Origin: Bradyrhizobium tropiciagri
GTDB taxonomy: Bacteria; Pseudomonadota; Alphaproteobacteria; Rhizobiales; Xanthobacteraceae
NCBI RefSeq assembly: GCF_018130545.1
Contig: NZ_JAFCKF010000002.1
Span: forward strand, 930,001 to 994,000
DNA length: 64,000 nucleotides
Reading direction: 5' to 3'
Shown here: positions 17,258-25,124 of the stretch, piece by piece
Layout: each line of letters begins with the position of its first letter
Numbering within the stretch: the first letter of the stretch is position 1
Program-made: the position numbers and the translations under genes
Notes under the pieces: model-generated
What the model saw: the letters and a program-made list of their open reading frames with translations, nothing else
Told to the model about the DNA's origin: nothing
Database searches by the model: none

Positions 17258-17290
17258 GTAAACAATGATGTGATCAGAAAATCACATCAT
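17258..17290 (-). terminator. intrinsic terminator of the thioesterase gene
   Basis: Ten-bp stem ATGATGTGAT / ATCACATCAT (17265-17290), loop of 6, followed on the minus strand by TGTTTACTT. It lies 8 bp after the thioesterase stop. Confidence 0.75.
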
Positions 17291-17297
17291 CGCCTCA

Positions 17298-17696
17298 TCA
17301 TAATACCAATTGCGTCTGAGTGACCACGGCGACCAGCTTGCCGTCCTCGGTCTCCAGCCTGGTCTGCCAGACCTGGGTCCGCCGACCCCGATGCACCGGC
17401 GTGGCCGTCGCGATCACGGTGGCCCCCTCCTTGGCCCCGCCGATGAAGTTCGTCTTGCTCTCCAGTGTCGTGGTGCCCTTGGCGTCCTCGGGAAGGTTGA
17501 TCACGGTGGCCGCGGCGCCGACCGAGTCGGCGAATGCCATCACGGCCCCACCGTGGATGGTGTTGCGGAGGGTGCAGAGGTCCGGCCGCACCAGCATCTT
17601 CGCGACCACGCGATCCTGGCTGGCCTCGGTGAAGGTGACGCCCTTCAGTTCCGCAAACGGCATCTTCATCGACTGGATCTTTTCGAGCGGTGTCAT
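17298..17696 (-). CDS. PaaI-family hotdog thioesterase
   Basis: The product has 132 residues with the hotdog core: HGGAVMAFADSVGAAA (His-Gly-Gly near residue 49, Asp near 57) and a C-terminal strand pair TQVWQTRLETEDGKLVAVVTQTQLVL. These proteins hydrolyse acyl-CoA, often phenylacetyl-CoA related or other aromatic thioesters. ATG 17696 has GGGAG 6 bases upstream; a GTG two codons earlier is less likely. It is divergent from the BtuF-like gene. Confidence 0.88.
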   Translation of the reverse strand: MTPLEKIQSMKMPFAELKGVTFTEASQDRVVAKMLVRPDLCTLRNTIHGGAVMAFADSVGAAATVINLPEDAKGTTTLESKTNFIGGAKEGATVIATATPVHRGRRTQVWQTRLETEDGKLVAVVTQTQLVL

Positions 17697-17842
17697 GGGC
17701 ACTCCCGTGTGCGGTCTTCTTCGAGGTTGGTAGCGGCATGATGGATTGCCCGGCCGGGCCCGGCAATGACGTCCGAGGTAATGGCGACCATGACGTTATC
17801 GATGCAGTGACAATGTGCCGCCGAGTCTGCATACCCTGCGCG

Positions 17843-18628
17843 ATGCGCGACTTCCCTCCCCGCCGGATCGTCTGCCTGACCGAAGAGACGGTCGAGACAC
17901 TCTATCTGCTCGGCGAGCAGGACCGCATCGTCGGCGTCTCCGGCTACGCCGTGCGGCCGCCGCAGGTTCGTCGCGAGAAGCCCCGCGTGTCCGCCTTCAT
18001 CTCCGCCGACATTCCAAAGATCCTGGCCCTCGATCCCGACATGGTGCTCGCCTTCTCCGATTTGCAGGCCGACATCGTCGCCGATCTCGTGCGCGCCGGC
18101 GTCGCCGTCCATGTCTTCAATCAGCGCGATATCGCGGGCATCCTTGCGATGATCGGCACCCTTGGCGCCATGGTCGGCGCCGCCGATCGTGCCCAACAGC
18201 TCGCACAAAACCTCGAGCAACGGCTGGCCGCGATCGCAGCGACGCCGCGTCCGGGGCCGCGGCCAAAAGTCTATTTCGAGGAATGGGACGATCCCCTGAT
18301 CAGCGGCATCGGCTGGGTCTCCGAGCTGATCGCGATCGCCGGCGGCGAAGACGCGCTGCCGCATCTGCGCACGCACAAGGCCGCCAAAGATCGCATCGTC
18401 TCGCCCGATGCCGTGCGCGCGGCGATGCCCGACGTCATTCTGGCGTCCTGGTGCGGCAAGAAGGTCGTGCCCGATCGCATCCGCGCGCGCTCTGGCTGGA
18501 GCGACATTCCGGCCGTGCGCAACGACCGCATCGTCGAGATCAAATCGCCGATCATCCTGCAGCCCGGCCCCGCCGCGCTGACCGACGGGCTCGATGCGAT
18601 CGTGCAGACGTTGTGGCCAGAGCGCTGA
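17843..18628 (+). CDS. BtuF-like cobalamin-binding protein without a signal peptide
   Basis: The product has 261 residues from ATG 17843. It has the class III binding-protein fold of BtuF/FhuD: RIVCLTEETVETLYLLGEQDRIVGVSGYA, then KILALDPDMVLAF, a long inter-lobe helix, and the second lobe EEWDDPLISGIGWVSELIAIAGG with SWCGKK. The frame runs upstream to 17690 but that part shows no leader (it contains CRRVCIPCA). It therefore appears cytoplasmic, as in a known group of cobalamin-binding homologues. No btuCD or cobalamin riboswitch is seen nearby. Confidence 0.82.
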   Translation: MRDFPPRRIVCLTEETVETLYLLGEQDRIVGVSGYAVRPPQVRREKPRVSAFISADIPKILALDPDMVLAFSDLQADIVADLVRAGVAVHVFNQRDIAGILAMIGTLGAMVGAADRAQQLAQNLEQRLAAIAATPRPGPRPKVYFEEWDDPLISGIGWVSELIAIAGGEDALPHLRTHKAAKDRIVSPDAVRAAMPDVILASWCGKKVVPDRIRARSGWSDIPAVRNDRIVEIKSPIILQPGPAALTDGLDAIVQTLWPER

Positions 18629-18631
18629 ACC

Positions 18632-18759
18632 GTCCCTACGTCCCGGCGAAAGCCGGGACCCATACGCCGCGGCAGAAGTCGTGATCGGGACTCGTCATCG
18701 CAGCGCTGCAGACCAACCAAATATGTGGTTATGGCCCCGGCCTACGCCGGGACGACACC
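18632..18759. repeat. dispersed palindromic element, GTCCCGGC type
   Basis: Head GTCCCGGC-GAAA-GCCGGGAC (18640-18659), then CCATACGCCGCGGC, and an inverted related end (CCCCGGCCTACGCCGGGACG, 18735-18754). This matches an intergenic REP-like family I know from Bradyrhizobium. A degenerate partial copy is at 47890-47912. Confidence 0.75.
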
Positions 18760-18796
18760 CGATTTGTTGCGCGATCGCGCATAAGACTGAGATTAG

Positions 18797-18881
18797 TAGG
18801 GTGGGCAAAGGCGCGAAGCACCATGCCCACCATCCGCTCTCTGCTCGCGATGATGGGCACGCTTACGCTTTGCCCACCCTA
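18797..18881. repeat. dispersed palindromic element, TAGGGTGGGC type
   Basis: Perfect 14-bp outer arms TAGGGTGGGCAAAG (18797-18810) / CTTTGCCCACCCTA (18868-18881), with an inner pair TGCCCACCATC / GATGATGGGCA (one mismatch). It fills most of the gap between the BtuF-like gene and the M20 gene together with the previous element. Confidence 0.85.
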
Positions 18882-18899
18882 CGCGACCTGATATCGAAC

Positions 18900-20177
18900 C
18901 TACGCCTTCTCCACCCCGCACCATTCCGCGACGAACAGCGCCATGGCCTTGGTCGCTTTCCGCAGCGAGTCCAGCTCGACATACTCGTTGAAGCCGTGCA
19001 TCGCCGCACCGCTGGCGCCGAAGCAGAGGCTCGGGATGTCGTGGTTCAGGCCGTAGAAGCGCGTATCGGTCAGCGCGGTGAAGGCGCGATCTTCCACCGC
19101 GCCGCCATAGACCGCCCGATGGGCCTTGGCGAAGGCGGCTTCGGGCGCCTCGGAGTTCACCAGTTCATAGCCTTCCGACAGGAAGCCCGACCACTCGACT
19201 TGCGGCGGATTATTGGAGAGGAAGCGATGATCGCGCGCAGCCGCCGACACGCAGGCCAGAATCTCCTTCTGGCACTCGGCGATCGACCAGCCCGGCAGCA
19301 CCGCGATCCGGCAATCGACGTCACACCAGGCCGGCACGCTGGAGGCCCAGTCGCCGCCCTTGATGATGCCGGGATTGAAATTGATCGGATGATTGACGTC
19401 CTTGAAGTGCCGATCCGTCTTGGCGCGCTCGTTCCAGGCGATCTCGAGCTTCTCCAGCGCATGCACCAGATGATAGGCCGCCATGATCGCGTTCGAGCCC
19501 GCACCGGCCTCGAAGACATGCACCGGGAAGCCGCGCACCTTCAGGCGGAACCAGATCACGCCGACCTGCGAGCGGATCATCTTGCCGTTGGTCGGCTCGG
19601 GGATGAAGCAGGCATCGGCGCGATAGCCGCGCTGCAAGGTCGAGAGCGCGCCGACGCCGGTGCTCTCCTCCTCGATCACGGACTGGAAGTGAATCCGCGC
19701 CGTCGGCTTGAGTCCGGCCTTCTTGATCGCATCCAGCGCATAAAGCGCAGCGATGGTGCCGGACTTCATGTCGCAGGCGCCGCGGCCATACATCTTGCCG
19801 TCCTTGATCACAGGCGAAAACGGCGGCGTCTCCCACATCTCGAGTGGGCCGGTCGGCACCACGTCGCAGTGGCCCTGCAGGATCAGCGATTTGCCGGCAT
19901 TGGTCGCTGGACGGTAAGTGCCGACCACCGTGCGGGCCTTGGAGAAATCATGCTCAATCGGGCCGAAGCCGCGCAAATCCCTGAGATCGTCGAGATTGAT
20001 GTGCCAGTCGTCGACCTCATAACCGCGCTCACGCAAGAGATCGCCGATCATGTCCTGGCACGGCCCCTCGGCGCCGCGGGTCGAGGGGATCGCGACAAAG
20101 GCCTGCGTCGTCGCAAGCTGCGCATCGAATCCTTCGTCAACGGCGCTAAGGATTCGTTGTTGCGTCTCGGCAGTCAT
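18900..20177 (-). CDS. M20-family deacylase (ArgE/DapE type)
   Basis: The product has 425 residues. Zinc ligands are in LQGHCDVVP near residue 103 and GRGACDMKSG near 132; the catalytic and bridging Glu are in VIEEESTG near 167. A dimerisation domain follows, then CFGASGAAMHGFNEYVELDS, which gives the last His ligand. The family hydrolyses N-acyl amino acids or related amides; homologues are named acetylornithine deacetylase or succinyl-diaminopimelate desuccinylase. The length and lack of an arginine or lysine cluster mean that the substrate should not be assumed. GGAG precedes ATG 20177. Confidence 0.9.
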   Translation of the reverse strand: MTAETQQRILSAVDEGFDAQLATTQAFVAIPSTRGAEGPCQDMIGDLLRERGYEVDDWHINLDDLRDLRGFGPIEHDFSKARTVVGTYRPATNAGKSLILQGHCDVVPTGPLEMWETPPFSPVIKDGKMYGRGACDMKSGTIAALYALDAIKKAGLKPTARIHFQSVIEEESTGVGALSTLQRGYRADACFIPEPTNGKMIRSQVGVIWFRLKVRGFPVHVFEAGAGSNAIMAAYHLVHALEKLEIAWNERAKTDRHFKDVNHPINFNPGIIKGGDWASSVPAWCDVDCRIAVLPGWSIAECQKEILACVSAAARDHRFLSNNPPQVEWSGFLSEGYELVNSEAPEAAFAKAHRAVYGGAVEDRAFTALTDTRFYGLNHDIPSLCFGASGAAMHGFNEYVELDSLRKATKAMALFVAEWCGVEKA

Positions 20178-20230
20178 GCTTTGGCTCCATGGGGGACATC
20201 AGAAGGCGGGAGCCGCAGCGTAGCCCGATT

Positions 20231-20956
20231 TCATTCCGCCGGGTATTGCGCAAAATAGGCATCCCGCAATGCATCTTCGAGCAGACGGCCTTCCGAATAG
20301 CCATCGAGCGTCGCAGGCCGCGTCACGCCGTCGAGCAGCCGCGGGCACGGCTCGGGCGCGCCGAGCACCGTGCGCACCGGAATGCGCTCGGCATAGATCG
20401 GCAACTCGTAATCCTCATCGTCGTCAGCGACGCCCTTGGCGCGCACCTTTGCCGAAGCCTCCTCGATCTCCATCGCGATGAACGAGGTCGCCTTGATCTC
20501 CTGCTTGTTGCTGGCGCGCAGGCCCGCGGTCCGATCGGGGAAGAAGCGATCGACCATCGCGACGATCGCCCGCTCCTTCTCCGCGGGATCGGTCACGAGA
20601 TAGGCGGAGCCGAACGCCATCACCGCGCGATAGTCGGCCGAATGGTTGAAGCCGCAGCGCGCCAGCACCAGGCTGTCGAGATGCGCAACCGTCAGGCAGA
20701 CCCGCTGTCCCTCCGACTGGTTCTCCAGCATCCGGCTCGCGCTCGAGCCGTGCCAATAGAGCCTGGTGCCCTCGCGCCAGAAGAAGGTCGGCGTACAGTA
20801 GGGCTGGCCGTCGATCACGTAGGACACGTGGCACAGCATCGAGACGTCGAGGATCTTGTGCACGGTGGCGTGGTCGTAGAAGCCGCGGTCGTGACGACGC
20901 TTGACCCGGTTGCGGGACGACATGGGATAGGACGGAGTGGATGCGCCTTCGGTCAC
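20231..20956 (-). CDS. PNPOx-like (pyridoxamine 5'-phosphate oxidase fold) flavoprotein
   Basis: The product has 241 residues from GTG 20956, which follows GAGG; homology starts at RNRVKRRHDRGFYDHATVHKILD. Typical segments are MLCHVSYVIDGQPYCTPTFFWREG, YWHGSSASRML and DSLVLARCGFNHSADYRAVMAFG, as in the NimA/DUF-type split-barrel proteins that bind FMN. It is divergent from a MocR-type regulator whose relatives sense pyridoxal phosphate, so a role in B6 or flavin redox chemistry is likely, by context. Confidence 0.85.
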   Translation of the reverse strand: MTEGASTPSYPMSSRNRVKRRHDRGFYDHATVHKILDVSMLCHVSYVIDGQPYCTPTFFWREGTRLYWHGSSASRMLENQSEGQRVCLTVAHLDSLVLARCGFNHSADYRAVMAFGSAYLVTDPAEKERAIVAMVDRFFPDRTAGLRASNKQEIKATSFIAMEIEEASAKVRAKGVADDDEDYELPIYAERIPVRTVLGAPEPCPRLLDGVTRPATLDGYSEGRLLEDALRDAYFAQYPAE

Positions 20957-20973
20957 GGTTAGGCCTCGTGAGA

Positions 20974-20990
20974 TCTGGAATCTGTCCAGA
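20974..20990. promoter_or_regulatory. palindrome in the MocR / PNPOx divergent promoter
   Basis: Perfect TCTGGA-ATCTG-TCCAGA. MocR regulators usually bind next to their own gene and control the divergent neighbour. Confidence 0.5.
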
Positions 20991-21029
20991 GTTGTAGCGC
21001 GCCATTTGGTCTGCGATAGTGCCAATTCC

Positions 21030-22532
21030 ATGCGAAAAATTCCGACCAATTCCCGCAAGCCGGCGGCGCGCAAGCCGGAGCTGCCGCTCGACCTCACCGG
21101 CCCGCATGTGACGCAAGGCGCGGCCTCGCAGCAGCGGCTCTATCAGGCGCTGTGCCACACCATAGTCGGCGGCCTCGTCAAACCCGGCGAGCCACTGCCG
21201 CCGTCGCGGGCGCTCGCCAGACGGACCGGGTTTCGGCGCAATGCCGTCACCACGGCCTATGAGCGGCTGATCGCCGATGGCTTCGCGGTAGCGATTACGG
21301 GCTCCGGCACCTTCGTCGCGGCGCGCATTCCGGCGCAGGCCACAGCGCCGCGACGCACGAAGATCGCGATCGAGCCGCCGCAGCACAGTGCGCTGTCGCT
21401 CGGCTGCACCCATATCGATGAGCGCGAGTTGCAGCGCTTCCGCGCCTTTGCCGGCCGCAGGCTGCGCGCGTTCGGGTCAGAGCATCTGCATTACGGCGAT
21501 CCCCGCGGTAGCAGCGAGTTGCGCGCCGCGATATCGGACCATTTGCTGTCGGCACGCGGGCTGCGCTGCGATCCCGACCAGATCATGCTGGCGTCGGGCA
21601 CGCTGCATGCGCTGCGTATTGTGCTCGGGGCGATCCTCAAGCCCGGCGACCAGGTTTGGTGCGAGGATCCCGGCTATCCGGCCGCGCGCCGCGCGATCGA
21701 GCATTGCGGCTATCGCCCGGTGTCGGTGCCAGTCGATGGCTCCGGCATGCGCATCGACAAGGGGCGCGCGTCAGCGCCCGCCGCACGCGCCGCCTATGTC
21801 ACGCCTTCGCACCAGTTTCCGCTCGGCGTGCAGATGTCGATGCCGCGCCGGCTCGAGTTGCTCGATTGGGCCCGCGACGCCGGCGCCTTCGTGTTCGAAG
21901 ACGACTACGACAGCGAGTTCCGCTATGACGGCGCTCCGTTGCTGTCGCTCGCCGGCATCGATCATCTGCGCCGCGTGATCTACATGGGCACGTTTGCGAA
22001 GACGCTGTTTCCGGGATTGCGGATCGGCTATTGCGCCCTGCCCGAAGCCTTGATCGGTCCGGTGACGGCGGCGCGCGCCGCGCTCGACCGCTTTCCCGGC
22101 ACGCTGATGGAAGGCGCCGTCGCCGACATGCTGAACTCCGGCGCCTTCGCCGCCAACCTTCGTAAGGCGCGCAAGCTTTATCGCGAGGCGCGCGATGTGC
22201 TGGCGTCGACGCTACAAAATGCATCCGAAGGCGAGCTCACGGTTCCCGTGCCGTCGCAAGGCCTGCATCTCGTGGCACGGCTCGATCCCGCGACCGATCC
22301 GCTGATTGCGGCGCAGGCAAAGAGTAACGCCGGCGTCGGCGGCTGGCTGCTCGCCGAGACCTATCATCGCGCGCGCCCGCTGCCCGGCTTTGTGCTGGGA
22401 TTTTCCGGTCATCCGGTTCCGCAGCTCGTCGCATCGGCGGAACAATTGGCGAAGGCGACGCTGACCGCGCTGCGCGCATCCCGCAAGACATTCGCCAGGC
22501 CGCGGCGCTCTAGGAGAATCGCAGCCACCTGA
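21030..22532 (+). CDS. MocR/PdxR-type transcription regulator (GntR helix-turn-helix + aminotransferase domain)
   Basis: The product has 500 residues from ATG 21030. An N-terminal winged helix (LYQALCHTIVGGLVKPGEPLPPSRALARRTGFRRNAVTTAYERL) is followed by a fold-type I aminotransferase domain. FEDDYDSEF carries the Asp of the PLP site and YMGTFAKTLFPGLRIGY carries the Schiff-base Lys, so PLP binding should be intact. Such proteins sense PLP or an amino-acid adduct. The gene is divergent, 73 bp away, from the PNPOx-like gene, its probable target. The frame extends to 20937 but MRKIPTNSRK is the better start. Confidence 0.92.
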   Translation: MRKIPTNSRKPAARKPELPLDLTGPHVTQGAASQQRLYQALCHTIVGGLVKPGEPLPPSRALARRTGFRRNAVTTAYERLIADGFAVAITGSGTFVAARIPAQATAPRRTKIAIEPPQHSALSLGCTHIDERELQRFRAFAGRRLRAFGSEHLHYGDPRGSSELRAAISDHLLSARGLRCDPDQIMLASGTLHALRIVLGAILKPGDQVWCEDPGYPAARRAIEHCGYRPVSVPVDGSGMRIDKGRASAPAARAAYVTPSHQFPLGVQMSMPRRLELLDWARDAGAFVFEDDYDSEFRYDGAPLLSLAGIDHLRRVIYMGTFAKTLFPGLRIGYCALPEALIGPVTAARAALDRFPGTLMEGAVADMLNSGAFAANLRKARKLYREARDVLASTLQNASEGELTVPVPSQGLHLVARLDPATDPLIAAQAKSNAGVGGWLLAETYHRARPLPGFVLGFSGHPVPQLVASAEQLAKATLTALRASRKTFARPRRSRRIAAT

Positions 22533-22578
22533 CTAAGGTCGCCGCGCTTTAGTCAGTGTCCGCTTACGGAGATACCGG

Positions 22579-22728
22579 ATGCCCAATCGCAACGTCCTGT
22601 ATCTCGTGATCGGCGCGCTGGGCGTGATCACAGGCATGCTCGGCTACAATCTGTATCAGGCGAAGAAGCAGCCCGAAGGTCTGCAGATCAATGTCGGCCC
22701 CGACGGGGTCAAGATCCAAAACAAATGA
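22579..22728 (+). CDS. small single-span membrane protein, 49 residues
   Basis: It starts MPNRNVLYLVIGALGVITGM and continues with LGYNLYQAKKQP, then LQINVGPDGVKIQNK. There is one membrane helix (residues 6-26) and a short periplasmic or cytoplasmic tail. CGGAGATACC precedes ATG 22579. It lies just upstream of the exported DUF6719-like gene (stop 11 bases before its preferred start). I recall similar short proteins in Bradyrhizobium but no function. Confidence 0.75.
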   Translation: MPNRNVLYLVIGALGVITGMLGYNLYQAKKQPEGLQINVGPDGVKIQNK

Positions 22729-22739
22729 GGGAGGCCGCG

Positions 22740-22982
22740 ATGCCGCGCATCGGATTGGTCGCGCTGATCGGTGCCGTCGCAGTTGTCGTGCTGGCAAACT
22801 CCGCTTCCGCGCAAACCGTGATGCGTGAGGCCGATATCGTCGATCTGCGGGTCGGTCAGCGCGTCATGGTCGATGACGGCTCCTGCCCGGCCGGCCAGAT
22901 CAAGCAGGTCGTCGGCGCCAAGCTGAGCCAGAACGGCGTGGTGCGGACCCACAGCTGCGTGCCGCGCCTCGCCAAAAAGTAA
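22740..22982 (+). CDS. small exported protein (DUF6719-like)
   Basis: The product has 80 residues with a signal peptide (LVALIGAVAVVVLANSASAQ). The mature part, TVMREADIVDLRVGQRVMVDD, then GSCPAGQIKQVVGAKL and RTHSCVP, has two Cys that can pair. ATG 22740 has GAGGGAGG upstream; an earlier in-frame ATG at 22725 overlaps the preceding stop. The family is annotated as unknown function. Confidence 0.78.
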   Translation: MPRIGLVALIGAVAVVVLANSASAQTVMREADIVDLRVGQRVMVDDGSCPAGQIKQVVGAKLSQNGVVRTHSCVPRLAKK

Positions 22983-23005
22983 AGCGCCCCGCTTCCGCGA
23001 GGCGC
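22974..23005 (-). terminator. intrinsic terminator of the 23033 gene
   Basis: Stem GCGCC-CGC / GCG-GGCGC (22984-23005) followed on the minus strand by TTTACTTTTT. The T-run lies over the stop codon of the convergent DUF6719-like gene. Confidence 0.7.
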
Positions 23006-23032
23006 CTGCTCGTCATTGCAGCAACGCGCCGT

Positions 23033-23428
23033 TCAGTTCGAGATCGGCTCGAACATGCATTGCAGCGTCGGCTTGGCGATCTTGGTGAAGGTCGGTCCGA
23101 TCTCGCTTTGCTTGGACGGCGGCACCCAATCGGTCTCGATGGTCGGCACGCCGGTCTCGCTGATGCCGCGCAGCAGTGCCTGGCGCAGATCGGGATCGTC
23201 CACCGTCGCCGCAGCATGGTCGTGCAGACAGCCGCAGACAGCCTCGGGATGCGCCCAGCGACCGAGCATATGCGGTGCGCACTGGCGCACGAACTCATCG
23301 CGCGGCTCAGGCACCCGGTACAGCGACCGGATCTGCATCGACTCCAGCGGGAGTTGGGATTGGGCTTGCGCGGAACCCGCCAGAACAAGCGATGCAAACA
23401 TCGCGGCGGAGCAGATACGGAGCAACAT
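23033..23428 (-). CDS. exported protein of unknown function, 131 residues
   Basis: Signal peptide MLLRICSAAMFASLVLAGSAQAQ. The mature part has five Cys (QCAPHMLG, EAVCGC, LQCMFE), suggesting disulfides. CGCLHD is not a haem CxxCH. I do not recognise the family. It is followed by a terminator and preceded by a smaller exported gene on the same strand. Confidence 0.7.
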   Translation of the reverse strand: MLLRICSAAMFASLVLAGSAQAQSQLPLESMQIRSLYRVPEPRDEFVRQCAPHMLGRWAHPEAVCGCLHDHAAATVDDPDLRQALLRGISETGVPTIETDWVPPSKQSEIGPTFTKIAKPTLQCMFEPISN

Positions 23429-23467
23429 GGGGAGCCTTTGCCGGCAGTTCTGTTTTTCGCGTCGCGC

Positions 23468-23626
23468 TCAGTTGGCCTGCGCCATCACCATCGGGGCCGA
23501 GGTGACGACCGGCGAGCCGTTATAAGAGAAGGTGCCGATGCCGGGCAAACCATTGTCCGGGGTCCCAGCCATCGACGAACCGGCCATCACGAAGGCGAAA
23601 GCGAGGATCAGGCTCATGGTCCGCAT
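23468..23626 (-). CDS. very small exported protein, 52 residues
   Basis: It starts MRTMSLILAFAFVMAGSSMA (signal peptide), then GTPDNGLPGIGTFSYNGSPV and VTSAPMVMAQAN. GGAGA lies 8 bases before ATG 23626. The mature peptide is only about 32 residues, without Cys or charge. Upstream of the 23033 gene, 39 bp apart; co-transcription is possible. Confidence 0.6.
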   Translation of the reverse strand: MRTMSLILAFAFVMAGSSMAGTPDNGLPGIGTFSYNGSPVVTSAPMVMAQAN

Positions 23627-24067
23627 TTGTCTGTCTCCGTCATTCCGATCCGGCGCCCGGCGCCGTTGTGTTGACGGTTTGATAACGATCTGGCGTTTCC
23701 GGAGTTCTGCGGAACAAGCCGAAAATGGTTTCGTCGGGCATGAGAATTGTTTCGTCGACCAGGGAACCACGAAACATCAGCCGAAAAACATCAATGTATT
23801 CAGTGACGGCATCGGCGGCCGTCCGCGTGTTCAAGATTTCGCGCGCTGGGGCCGCCGGTGCGCGTCGCTCCAGACTTGCGCGCAAACCGAGCGGGCTACC
23901 GCGCTTTCTTAACTTTCGTCTGCTGAGACAGTGGGCAGCGCAGCAAGAGTTGCTATCGGGCGCCGCTGAACCCGGCGGCTCGTCGGCCGACTCATCTGGG
24001 CACCGTGCAACCAACTTCGCGGTGGCACGTTGTCGCAATCCGATCCAACGAAGCAGTCCAACGAAGG
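23627..24067. other. gap with no supported gene
   Basis: The region has lower GC than its neighbours. A minus-strand frame 23640-24038 is open but lacks a ribosome site and has a composition unlike a real protein. A short direct repeat TCCAACGAAG is seen twice just before 24068. Nothing else is recognisable. Confidence 0.5.
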
Positions 24068-24295
24068 ATGTCAGTCGTGGGCAATGGCAACATGGGTGTT
24101 GGCAATGAATCCGCGGCCAGCAAATCCGGCCAGCAGCAACAGATGACGGCCGCGATGCCGCAGCAGGGCGCGTATGTGATGGGCGACAATGAGTGCGCGC
24201 CGCAGAAGCTGGTCCGCCTCGTCGGCTGCCGCGACTCGAAGCTCAAGCCGGGCTTCAACATCGGCGCGAAGCAGTTCGGGCAAACCAAGCGCTAG
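24068..24295 (+). CDS. possible small protein, uncertain
   Basis: The frame gives MSVVGNGNMGVGNESAASKS, then QQQQMTAAMPQQGAYVMGDN and ECAPQKLVRLVGCRDSKLKPGFNIG. It is rich in Gln, Gly and Asn and has two Cys. AAGG touches the ATG, which is a poor site; an upstream ATG exists at 24005. It could be a real short exported or secreted peptide or a chance frame. Confidence 0.35.
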   Translation: MSVVGNGNMGVGNESAASKSGQQQQMTAAMPQQGAYVMGDNECAPQKLVRLVGCRDSKLKPGFNIGAKQFGQTKR

Positions 24296-24338
24296 CTCGT
24301 CCGCCGCTTCAGCCGACCGGGCCAAGCCCCTGCTTTTC

Positions 24339-24899
24339 CTACTGAATGAACTCGCTGCACTTCTGCACGGCGGTGGCGTCCGCTGCCCCCCAGGGCATGA
24401 TCGGCACCGATGACGTCGAGTTCTTCGGTGAGCCCTCGATCAGCCTGTCCGAATAGACCATGTAGACCAGCACGTTGCGCTTGGCGTCGCAGCCCCGCAC
24501 GATCTGCATCTTCTTGAAGAACAGCGACCGGCGCTTGCTGAACATGTCGTCGCCCTGGCCGAGCTTGCTCTTGAAGCGGATCGGCCCGATCTGCCGGCAA
24601 GCCAAAGAGATATCAGAGACTTCCTCGGCAAGGCCAAGCCAGCCCTTGAAGCCGCCCTTCTCCGGCACCGTGAAGTGACAAGCCACCCCCTCGACCTCGG
24701 GGTCGTCGACGCCATAGGTCGCGAGCTTGTCGTTGGGGCTCATCCATTTGAACACCGTCGAGCGGCGGAAGATCAGGTCCGGCTCGTCGGCCGCGGCCGC
24801 GGGAGCGACCTGCACCAAGGTCAGGAACATCAGCAGCGCCGCACACCCCCATCGAGACAACAGTCGCACGTCACACAGGCTCACAGTTCTCGAAGTCAT
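24339..24899 (-). CDS. creA: CreA-family exported protein
   Basis: The product has 186 residues with a signal peptide (CAALLMFLTLVQVAPAAAA). The CreA core is clear: VFKWMSPNDKLATYGVDDPEVEGVACHFTVPEKGGFKGWLGLAEEVSDISLACRQIGPI and MQIVRGCDAKRNVLVYMVYSDRLIEGSPKNS, with four Cys likely in disulfides. GGAGACCTCC precedes the ATG. The protein is widespread in Proteobacteria and of unknown function. Nothing near it hints at a partner. Confidence 0.9.
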   Translation of the reverse strand: MTSRTVSLCDVRLLSRWGCAALLMFLTLVQVAPAAAADEPDLIFRRSTVFKWMSPNDKLATYGVDDPEVEGVACHFTVPEKGGFKGWLGLAEEVSDISLACRQIGPIRFKSKLGQGDDMFSKRRSLFFKKMQIVRGCDAKRNVLVYMVYSDRLIEGSPKNSTSSVPIMPWGAADATAVQKCSEFIQ

Positions 24900-25124
24900 G
24901 GAGGTCTCCGCGGGGGCTGGGTCCCGCCTATGTAGTGCGCAAACGCCGCACAGGAAGGCGCTGACAGTTCGGTGATCGGACCAGGGCGTTTAACCTCTTG
25001 TGAGGCTTTTTTGCTACGCTTTCGTCGAAAATCGGCCCCTCACGGAAGGGTTAGATCGCTGGCGCTGGTGAACGCATTCCGCGTCTGCGACAACCAATGA
25101 ATACCTTGGACTGGGATTCGGAAT

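Noticed and set aside
23640-24038. 132-residue minus-strand frame
   Set aside because: No ribosome site, no signal peptide, mixed composition; region has reduced GC and no homologue I recognise.
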